Under the pieces are notes generated by a model. That model worked only from the letters and a program-made list of their open reading frames with translations, ran no database searches and was not told the DNA's origin. The translations under genes were made by a program, and so were the position numbers. This document shows positions 6,952 through 13,498 of a DNA stretch of 15,773 nt, piece after piece (the stretch's first letter is position 1; each line of letters begins with the position of its first letter). The DNA comes from Pseudomonadota bacterium (lineage in GTDB: Bacteria; Myxococcota; Bradymonadia; UBA4248), in NCBI GenBank assembly GCA_017629415.1, contig JAGBXG010000079.1:1-15773 (forward strand). The letters are read 5' to 3'.

Positions 6952-7030
6952 AGGGGGCAAGCCCCCTTCGTCGCTATGCCTTTCGGCATACGCGCCTACC
7001 CCCAATGCGGGGACACCCCGCAACGCCCCG
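6952..7030. repeat. Composite three-hairpin intergenic repeat (contains REP-like copy 5)
   Basis: Three perfect hairpins follow one another: AGGGGGC-AA-GCCCCCT (6952-6967), TATGCC-TTTC-GGCATA (6975-6990) and TGCGGGG-ACA-CCCCGCA (7006-7022). The middle one sits in the frame GCTAT (6973-6977)...ATACGCGCC (6988-6996) shared by the other palindromic elements, and is copy 5 of that family. The right edge (7011-7030) recurs exactly, inverted, at 15754-15773. The element starts 37 bp beyond the stop of the phasin-like gene, within the 287-bp gene-free stretch 6781-7067, which otherwise holds only copies 3 and 4. Confidence 0.7.
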
Positions 7031-7067
7031 TTTAAGGATTTGTCAGGGGCAGGGAATGATGTGGATG

Positions 7068-7400
7068 TTAGGCGTCGGCTTTATCGTCGTCTGTTTTGGT
7101 GTCATCGGTGTTGTCAGTTTTGACATCTTCGATTTTGGAAGCGTTATTTTGGGCTTCGAGGCGTGCGATTTCATTGCGGAGGTCTTGGACTTCTTTGCGA
7201 GTGGCAAGACCGAGCTGATTGGCGATACCTGCTTTGAAGCATTCGTTCATTTCGTTAGCTTTGGTGAAAGCGGTGACGCCTAGATCGAGGACTTTTTGCG
7301 CTTGCGGTGTGGCCATGACTTGCTGGACGCGTTCATTTTCCATGATGGCCATGCCTTTGGTCATAAGTTTATCGACGAGAAGGGAAATCTGTTTTTTCAT
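7068..7400 (-). CDS. Small phasin-like coiled-coil protein
   Basis: This is a 110-residue soluble protein. The frame extends upstream to 7454, but ATG 7400 is the likely start because AGGAG (7411-7407) lies 6 bp before it and the upstream codons have no comparable site. The N-terminal two thirds are amphipathic helix. Then ATRKEVQDLRNEIARLEAQ (66-84) forms a heptad-like coiled coil, resembling the C-terminal segment of PhaF/PhaI-type phasins (polyhydroxyalkanoate granule proteins). The tail (about 90-110) is almost entirely Asp, Lys, Thr and Ala. Phasin-like is a tentative family resemblance, and no PHA synthase gene is in view. It stands alone, 227 bp after coaX, with the composite repeat just beyond its stop. 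No signal peptide is seen. Confidence 0.65.
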   Translation of the reverse strand: MKKQISLLVDKLMTKGMAIMENERVQQVMATPQAQKVLDLGVTAFTKANEMNECFKAGIANQLGLATRKEVQDLRNEIARLEAQNNASKIEDVKTDNTDDTKTDDDKADA

Positions 7401-7406
7401 CGGTGA

Positions 7407-7411
7407 CTCCT
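7407..7411 (-). promoter_or_regulatory. Ribosome binding site fixing the start of the phasin-like gene
   Basis: AGGAG on the minus strand lies 6 bp before ATG 7400. This favours the 110-residue product over a 128-residue version starting at 7454. Confidence 0.7.
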
Positions 7412-7627
7412 GGTAGAGATTGAATTCAGTGTAAACAGTGCGGTAATGCACCATTTTTTATTTTAACACGTCAGACGGGAAACGTGGCACAAAATTTGGT
7501 GTGTTTATGCCGATAAGTTTTAAGATTCTGATGTTTTTCTGTCGATTTTGACAGTTTACAGAGATTCGCGAAAGGGAACGCAAAAACAAAGGGGTTTATT
7601 CCGTGACGGGTTTGCGAATTCTGTGTT

Positions 7628-8374
7628 TTATGCACTGATTTTTGTGGAGTTTTGCAGGAAGTATTTGGCGTATTGGCAAAGTCCTTGGAGTGTGAGGTTG
7701 GGAGCCCAGATATCGTAGGCGATATGTGGTTTGATGAGGTGAGCGTTTCCGCCTGTGAGGATGGTTTGGACGGGGTATGTGAGTTGTTTTCGGATTTCGT
7801 AAACGATGCGTTCGATGCCGCCTGCAGCGCATAAGATGGTGCCTGTATTCATGGCGGATATGGTGTTTTGAGAGATGGGATCTATTTGCGGATGGAGTTG
7901 GAACTGCGGGAGGTGGATGATGCGGTTTGTCAGAGCCTGGTGCATGGTTTCGATGCCGGCAAGGATGGGGCCGCCCCAGAATTCGCCTTGCGGGTCGATG
8001 ATATCGAAGTGTGTTGCGGTTCCGGTATCGATGACGATGGCACCGCCTTTGACGTGGTATTTTGCCCCGAGTGCGTTGACGATGCGATCTTGTCCGACGG
8101 ATTTTGGGTTATCGTAGTGGATTTTGATGGGTGCTGAGGCAGGATCGATGAAGATGACGGGGCAGCTGAGGATTTGTCGGATTTCATCTGTGACGAAAGC
8201 CATGCGTTGCGACACGCAAGAGATGATGGCGATGTCGAGGGGGGTATTGGCGATGTTATGCAGAGCTTTAGGCAGTGTGTTGGTTTCGATATCCTCGCGA
8301 GTGGTGAGGCAGTCATGGATGAAGTGTCCGGTTGATGTGCGTGTATTGCCTATGTCGAGAGCCAGAATATGCAT
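7628..8374 (-). CDS. coaX: Type III pantothenate kinase CoaX
   Basis: CoaX phosphorylates pantothenate to 4'-phosphopantothenate, the first step of coenzyme A synthesis, and belongs to the ASKHA (actin/hexokinase-like) kinases. The 248 residues are typical. Landmarks are the N-terminal phosphate loop DIGNTRT (7-13), GQDR (94-97) with the family's catalytic aspartate, the second phosphate motif DTGTATHFD (116-124), GGPILAGI (134-141) and a late LTGGNAHL motif. Type III enzymes are not inhibited by CoA and usually need a monovalent cation. The start at 8374 has only a weak ribosome site. It lies 108 bp downstream of the rlmD-like gene and may have its own promoter. The common neighbour birA is not present here. 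Confidence 0.95.
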   Translation of the reverse strand: MHILALDIGNTRTSTGHFIHDCLTTREDIETNTLPKALHNIANTPLDIAIISCVSQRMAFVTDEIRQILSCPVIFIDPASAPIKIHYDNPKSVGQDRIVNALGAKYHVKGGAIVIDTGTATHFDIIDPQGEFWGGPILAGIETMHQALTNRIIHLPQFQLHPQIDPISQNTISAMNTGTILCAAGGIERIVYEIRKQLTYPVQTILTGGNAHLIKPHIAYDIWAPNLTLQGLCQYAKYFLQNSTKISA

Positions 8375-8482
8375 GATGACGAGAAATCCAGCGGTTGGGA
8401 GTATCGGTCTTTTGAGGATGACCGTTAATTGTGTGATAAAATACCTACATCCGCCTACAAAAGCAATCTATTGAAAGTTTCA

Positions 8483-9820
8483 TTATCTTCGTCGGAGGAG
8501 TCCGAGGACTTCGACATGTTTGGTTTGTGGCATCATATCGAAGGCTTCGATGCGTTCGAGGACGAAATCTTTGTTCATGTAGGCGATATTTTTGGCGAAC
8601 GACTCTGGGTTGCAGCTCATATAGATGATGACAGGTGTTTGAGATTGCATGAGTTGGTTCATGACAGTCGTGCTTAAGCCTTTTCTGGGCGGATCGACGA
8701 GGATGACATCGGGTTGGGGCCAATTTTGCGGCCATGATTTTTCGAGGTCGAGGACTTCGAAGTGTGTTTTGAAGGATTCGTTTTGTGCGGAAAGTTTGGC
8801 GGCTTCTATGGCTTGTGAGCTGAATTCAGCGCCGTACAGGGCTTGATATGGCTGGAGAGTGCGTCCGAATGCGCCGGCACCGCAATAGAGGTCCCATACG
8901 ATAGCGGGTCTTGCGGGGAGCCAATCTTTAGCGCATGAGTAGATTTGTGCGGCGGTATGGGTATTGAGCTGTGTGAATCCGGATGCAGAGAACAGGGTTG
9001 TGATATGTCCGTGTTGTTCGGGCAGTCGATCTAATCCCCAAATGGTTTGTGAGGGTTCGGTTCGGATGGCATTATTGGGGGAGTCATTGAGTGAATAACT
9101 GACACCTTTGATAGCTTTAAAGTTTTTGAGGGTATGTGCGAATTTGTTGAGCCAATCGGGTTTTATGCCGTCAGCGCTTTTGCAGACGAGGTCGACGAGG
9201 ACATCGCCGGCATCATTGGCAAAGAGTGAGACGTATCGGAGCGCGCCGGCATATTGGGGAGTTGTTCGGTAGGCTGGTATGCGGTGTTGATTGGCTTGTT
9301 TGCCGATGAATTGGATGACTGGATTGAGAGGCTGTCTCAGGATACGGCATGTTGGTGTTTCGATAACTTCATGTGAGCGTGGTTTATATGCGCCGAGTAT
9401 GAGTTTTCCGCCGATTTCAGCCGCGACGAGGTCTGTTCGATTTCGATATCCCGTGCGTGGTCCGTCGGAATGGTAAGTCAGATCTCGGATGTACTGGATG
9501 CCTGCATTTTGGAGGGCATGGAGGACAAGATTTTTTTTCAGTTCATCCTGCAGTGCGGGGACACAGTGCATCAGTGGGCATCCTGCGCATGCGCCGGCCA
9601 CTGGCCATGCGATAGGGCATGCTGGTTTGCATCGTTGAAGTGAGGGTTTAAGCAGTCCGTCGCATCTTCCCCATGCACGGTTGGTATGTGGGCTTTTATG
9701 TTCGATGTGATAGATAATTTCTTCGTTTTTGAGCGCACCTGGGATGGAAATTTTGATTCCTTTTTCATCGATGAGCACGCCATTGAGTTCATCATCGTAT
9801 TCTGTAATGCAGCCTTTCAT
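8483..9820 (-). CDS. rlmD: 23S rRNA (uracil-5-)-methyltransferase, RlmD-like
   Basis: This is a SAM-dependent RNA m5U methyltransferase of the TrmA/RlmC/RlmD family, 445 residues long. An N-terminal TRAM-like domain (about 1-60) is followed by a cysteine cluster (Cys64, 68, 78, 81) and a distal Cys158, fitting the iron-sulfur site of RlmD. GYRNRTDL (124-131) is next, then the SAM loop DLYCGAGAFG, VDPPRKGL, the catalytic SCNP with Cys403, and the closing MMPQTKHVE with the general-base Glu437. TRAM plus the cysteine cluster favours RlmD (23S U1939) over TrmA, which lacks both. RlmCD-type dual specificity cannot be excluded. The spacing Cys68-x9-Cys78 is longer than the x5 of E. coli RlmD. The ATG at 9820 has AGAGGAA upstream. 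It follows the AAA+ gene by 41 bp and may be read from the same transcript. Confidence 0.9.
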   Translation of the reverse strand: MKGCITEYDDELNGVLIDEKGIKISIPGALKNEEIIYHIEHKSPHTNRAWGRCDGLLKPSLQRCKPACPIAWPVAGACAGCPLMHCVPALQDELKKNLVLHALQNAGIQYIRDLTYHSDGPRTGYRNRTDLVAAEIGGKLILGAYKPRSHEVIETPTCRILRQPLNPVIQFIGKQANQHRIPAYRTTPQYAGALRYVSLFANDAGDVLVDLVCKSADGIKPDWLNKFAHTLKNFKAIKGVSYSLNDSPNNAIRTEPSQTIWGLDRLPEQHGHITTLFSASGFTQLNTHTAAQIYSCAKDWLPARPAIVWDLYCGAGAFGRTLQPYQALYGAEFSSQAIEAAKLSAQNESFKTHFEVLDLEKSWPQNWPQPDVILVDPPRKGLSTTVMNQLMQSQTPVIIYMSCNPESFAKNIAYMNKDFVLERIEAFDMMPQTKHVEVLGLLRRR

Positions 9821-9861
9821 GTGGCTTATGTTCCTCTTGAGATTTTTCCTGAAGATTTTAT

Positions 9862-12800
9862 TTAGACAAAGTCTTCGCCTTCTTCGTATCGGCGCATGAC
9901 GCGGCCGGCGGCGGAAGCTTCGGCGACACCTGCGTTATAGAGGATGGCGCTATCGAGGAGCTGTCCGCGTGTGGCGGCGGTAAACGCAGCGGTCAGAACG
10001 GCGTTTTTGATTTCACCGCCGCTCATTTCAAGTTCTGAGAGCCATTCGTAGTCGATGGGTTCTGCGGTGAGGATATCTGGTGGACACATGTATTTCCAAA
10101 GTCTTTCTCTTTCAGGTTTTTTAGGCATTGGGAAATAGACTTTGTAAGTGATACGTCGTTCGAAGGCGGGGTCGATGGCATTTTTGAGGTTTGTGGTCAG
10201 GATGCTGACGCCCTCGTATCGTTCCACGAGCTGGAGGAGTACGTTGACGCTCATGTTGGAGTAACGGTCGTTTGATTTGGAGACATTTGAGGTACGTTTT
10301 GTGAATAGCGAATCGGCTTCGTCGAAGAGCAAGAGCTGCATATCGGGGCGTGCTTGTTCAAAGATCATGGTTAAATTCTTTTCCGTTTCACCGATATATT
10401 TATCGACCATTGTTGCGATATTGACGCGCATGAGGGAGAGGCCGAGTTCGTGTGCGATGGCTTCGGCGCTATGGGTTTTGCCGGTGCCGGGTTCGCCGTC
10501 GAAGAGTGCGATAACGCCGGTACCACGTCGTATGCGTTTAGACAGTCCCCATTCATACAAAACGCGTCTTCTGTTGATGGCGGAACCGATAATTTGATGA
10601 ATTTTTTCCATGATATCGTCGCTGACGACGACATCGGAGAGGTCGATTTCGGGGTCGGTGACAAACGCGAGATTTCCGATGTTTTTGGTGACTTGCACGG
10701 CGGCGGCTTTTTCGAGTTCTTTGTTGGAGATCAGCAGCTCATTGGCGGAATCAGACAGTGTTTGTGCGTTGAGTTCGAGGTTTTCCGTGTTTTTTCCGGA
10801 TTCGAAGTTGGCGGAATAATACGCAAGTTTGGTGGCTTTTTGAATTTGGAATGGCTGGAGTGCCATACGTTGACTGAGTGCGAGCACGTCGATTTGGCTG
10901 CGTTCCAGATTGGGCAGATTGAGATGCGGAGCCCAGTATGCCACGGCATTATCTTTGAGGTTTCCGTCCATTTTGGTTTTGAATGTGATGTACGGATCGA
11001 TGACGGGCAAGGTTTTGACGGCCAGATCTACGCACAATGCGCAGACAACGGGTCTTTTGGCCAATTGACGTGCCAGCATGGAGGCTGATTTTTCTTCCGT
11101 GAGCAGTCCGCCGGCATCTCTGAGGCATAAGAAGGCATCCATTAATGCGGCATCTGCGAATACGCTTTTCAGGTATTCTTCGGCATCTGTAGGATGCAAG
11201 GAAGCCAGGGGGTGTGTTTGGACGACGATAACAGGTTTTTTGAGGCGTGATGCCATGATTTTGATGAGCGTCGTACGTCCGCTTCCGGGCAGGCCTTCTA
11301 CGAGGAATGCCATAGATGGGACAAAGTCCAGATTTTCGCGTTCCAGATTGGCACATCGGTTTAATTTGGGTCTGTCGATGTAATTTTGGATGATCCGGAA
11401 GGTTTTGAGGTGTGATTCTGCGACGTATGTGCTGTCGTCAAAATGCGGGAAGAGCAGTTCTGCAAACTGAGTGGATGCCAAAGACAATGAGGAGACGCCT
11501 GCAAATTGCTGTGTGACTTGTTCTGAAATGATGATTTCATAGAACAGCGGCTGCGTGGGTGCAGAGTTCATTTGAATTCTGAAGAGTCCTGCTTTTGCCA
11601 TGGCGGATGATGGCGATAATCTGTCCATTACTTCTGAGCGTTCCAGGGCAGAGGTACAGAAAAATCGCATCAGTGCGCCAGTGCTCATATAGACGACGGT
11701 CATGGATTCCCAGGTTTCGCGGAGGGCATTTTTATAATTGGGATCCATTTCGGCAGTGGCGAGGAGCCAAAGGAGCAGCATATCGACATCGTCTAAGTAG
11801 AAACGCTGTTTGAATGCGATATCCGGCAGTATTACACCTTGGTTTTCTGCGGCATTTTGGTCGATTTCCAAAATCTTTTGGAATCGTTCCATGAAACACA
11901 TCGAAAGGGGGGTGTTTTCGGGGCCGCCAAAGACACCTTTATCGATATAGTTCAATGCGCGAGCCCAGTCGCAGAGGAGGGCGGAAATGCGGTCACAATG
12001 ATGAGAGATATGCAGTCTTCGGATGGTATCCGGATCGATGGCATCGCTGACATAGGGCACAATGGGCAGCTTGAAGATTTCGAAGAGTGCTTCGACGGCG
12101 GGATCTGGGGCTGCTTCTTCCTGTACTGCGTCATCTTGGGTATCTATCAAAGCGGATAGATTCATGGCTTGTGCTTCAGCTGGTTGTAATGCATTCAGGA
12201 GGTCTAGGTAAAGATTGCCGACAGGGCCATACCAGAACACCAGACCTTGCCATTTCTGCATATCTTTCATGATGCCACGGAAAATGTCCATGATGTCATT
12301 ATCATGCAGCATTTGACAGAGCATATTGCGTTCTAACGAGGTGATTTCGGCATCGGGTTTTGGGGCGATAAACTGGGGCTGAGCAAGGCAGGGGGCGCGG
12401 TCGGCTTCTGCGGCACGGCATAGTCCGATATGGCGGATGGCCGTTGCTTGCAGGGTTTGCATGGACAGAGTGATGCCGGAAGGCCGGCGCATGGGGGATT
12501 TGAGCAGCCGTAAATCGAAAGAGCCAGGTTCCGGTATGAGAACAGTGGGTGTTAGAATACGCGGTTCGAAAGCGGTTGCAGCCGGTTGAGTTTGTGTTTG
12601 CGATGTCTTTGAGGGGGAGGGTGTTTGAGCCCCCGGGGCAAATCGTGTGGTTATCTGTCGTGGGGCTGCAGATGCATTTGAGCGCACGGTTTGAGCTGGG
12701 ACTGTTTTGCCTTTACGGCGTGTCAGTTTTGTCGTTGAGCTGAATAAAGGTAATGGTTCTGCATCTGAGGCTTCTGATGTTTGAGGAACATTTGCAGTTT

Positions 12801-13287
12801 CAGCTTCGATATTTTGGGTTTCGATATTCTGGGTTTCGATATTTTGGGTTTCGATATTTTGGGTTTCGATATTTTGGGTTTTAGTGTTTTGATTGAGTTG
12901 TTTTTCGGAACGACGTGTGGATTTTGGCGTTTCAGGAATCCAGATTTCGGGTTCTGGTTCATAAGTTGTTTTTGATTTTTGCCTGGCACGTGGGTTTTCT
13001 ATGATTTCCCGTGTGTCATCATTTGGGTGATAGCTGTCATCTTTGGATTTTGTTTTCCGTTTTCGCGGTATTTCGATGATTTCGCGTTCGGGCATATCCG
13101 TGGGGAGATTGTCTGTGATTTTTTTGCTTCGTTTTCGCGGTGTTTCGATGATTTCGCGTTCGGGGATATGAGAGGAGAGATCATCTGTTTTTTTTGCCTT
13201 TGTATTCCGTTTTGGCTTTGAAACTGTGGTTTCATCGAGCACTTCTGCATTGTTTTTCACTTCGGAAATGTCTTTTTTCTTGGCCAT
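9862..13287 (-). CDS. Large two-module AAA+ ATPase, contractile-injection-system (Afp15-like) type
   Basis: This is a 1141-residue cytoplasmic ATPase. Residues 1-250 look disordered: basic PEREIIE-type repeats (42-53, 66-77, a weaker one near 93-102), five TQNIE units (137-161) and a Pro/Thr/Ser/Gln-rich stretch. A helical region (about 320-640) precedes a first AAA-like module with a degenerate Walker A, GLPGSGRTT (Arg for Lys, 665-673), and no normal Walker B. The second module is complete: GEPGTGKT (931-938), KYIGETEKN (963-971), Walker B LLLFDEAD (985-992), sensor ILTTN (1029-1033), paired arginines 1044-1045, and SGGEIKNA (1089-1096) as sensor 2. This module closely resembles the ATPases of extracellular contractile injection systems (Afp15/PVC15), which also have a first and second module, but no sheath, tube or baseplate gene is in view. 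The start has AGGT about 8 bp upstream. Its role here is unknown. Confidence 0.85.
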   Translation of the reverse strand: MAKKKDISEVKNNAEVLDETTVSKPKRNTKAKKTDDLSSHIPEREIIETPRKRSKKITDNLPTDMPEREIIEIPRKRKTKSKDDSYHPNDDTREIIENPRARQKSKTTYEPEPEIWIPETPKSTRRSEKQLNQNTKTQNIETQNIETQNIETQNIETQNIEAETANVPQTSEASDAEPLPLFSSTTKLTRRKGKTVPAQTVRSNASAAPRQITTRFAPGAQTPSPSKTSQTQTQPAATAFEPRILTPTVLIPEPGSFDLRLLKSPMRRPSGITLSMQTLQATAIRHIGLCRAAEADRAPCLAQPQFIAPKPDAEITSLERNMLCQMLHDNDIMDIFRGIMKDMQKWQGLVFWYGPVGNLYLDLLNALQPAEAQAMNLSALIDTQDDAVQEEAAPDPAVEALFEIFKLPIVPYVSDAIDPDTIRRLHISHHCDRISALLCDWARALNYIDKGVFGGPENTPLSMCFMERFQKILEIDQNAAENQGVILPDIAFKQRFYLDDVDMLLLWLLATAEMDPNYKNALRETWESMTVVYMSTGALMRFFCTSALERSEVMDRLSPSSAMAKAGLFRIQMNSAPTQPLFYEIIISEQVTQQFAGVSSLSLASTQFAELLFPHFDDSTYVAESHLKTFRIIQNYIDRPKLNRCANLERENLDFVPSMAFLVEGLPGSGRTTLIKIMASRLKKPVIVVQTHPLASLHPTDAEEYLKSVFADAALMDAFLCLRDAGGLLTEEKSASMLARQLAKRPVVCALCVDLAVKTLPVIDPYITFKTKMDGNLKDNAVAYWAPHLNLPNLERSQIDVLALSQRMALQPFQIQKATKLAYYSANFESGKNTENLELNAQTLSDSANELLISNKELEKAAAVQVTKNIGNLAFVTDPEIDLSDVVVSDDIMEKIHQIIGSAINRRRVLYEWGLSKRIRRGTGVIALFDGEPGTGKTHSAEAIAHELGLSLMRVNIATMVDKYIGETEKNLTMIFEQARPDMQLLLFDEADSLFTKRTSNVSKSNDRYSNMSVNVLLQLVERYEGVSILTTNLKNAIDPAFERRITYKVYFPMPKKPERERLWKYMCPPDILTAEPIDYEWLSELEMSGGEIKNAVLTAAFTAATRGQLLDSAILYNAGVAEASAAGRVMRRYEEGEDFV
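12806..12880 (-). repeat. 15-bp in-frame minisatellite, five units
   Basis: Five contiguous 15-bp units (12806-12820 to 12866-12880) encode TQNIE five times in the AAA+ ATPase. Only the second unit differs, by one synonymous change (CAA to CAG). Such near-identity suggests recent expansion and possible length variation between strains. Confidence 0.92.
13058..13169 (-). repeat. 40-bp direct repeat, 72-bp period, inside the AAA+ gene
   Basis: Bases 13058-13097 and 13130-13169 match at 38 of 40 positions. Each encodes the PEREIIExPRKR motif near the protein N-terminus. The 72-bp period is 24 codons. Both differences change an amino acid, while all synonymous sites agree. A third, diverged copy of the peptide motif follows. 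Confidence 0.85.
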
Positions 13288-13454
13288 TTGGGGTACCTCA
13301 AATGAATGAAAGGCAAAAAGAGGTTTGAGATGTTGATGTGATCAGGGAGATTTCTGAGCTTAGGGGTATTGGAGAAGCGCCGCTAAGTGGTGGAGTTTTT
13401 TTAGAAGTTTGAATAGAAGAGGGATGGCATTATTTATCATCTGCTAAAAACTGA

Positions 13455-13477
13455 AAACGCCGGAAAAACCGGCGTTT
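13455..13477 (-). terminator. Rho-independent terminator of the OmpA-family gene
   Basis: A perfect 9-bp stem AAACGCCGG/CCGGCGTTT with a 5-base loop lies 22 bp after the OmpA-family stop. On the minus strand it is followed by a T-rich stretch (TTTCAGTTTTT). It separates the OmpA gene from the AAA+ gene, which therefore needs its own promoter in 13288-13454; I see no convincing one there. Confidence 0.9.
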
Positions 13478-13498
13478 GATTGAAGAGTCGTGTGCAGA

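Noticed and set aside
7401..7454. Upstream in-frame extension of the phasin-like gene
   Set aside because: It has no ribosome site and adds 18 residues of unrelated composition, while ATG 7400 has AGGAG at 6 bp.
7485..7501. TGGCAC-N5-TTGG resembling a sigma-54 promoter
   Set aside because: The -12 part lacks the TGC core, and it points rightward with no plus-strand gene downstream.
7539..7572. CTGTC/GACAG inverted repeat and TTCGCGAA palindrome in the coaX-phasin gap
   Set aside because: The stems are only 5 and 4 bp and no T-run follows on the minus strand, so there is no support for a terminator or operator.
10450..11088. 212-codon plus-strand frame inside the AAA+ gene
   Set aside because: It lies wholly antisense to the two AAA modules, with no ribosome site and no recognisable protein features.
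12806..12880. Short tandem repeats considered as a CRISPR array
   Set aside because: The units are 15 bp, contiguous without spacers and in frame within a coding sequence.
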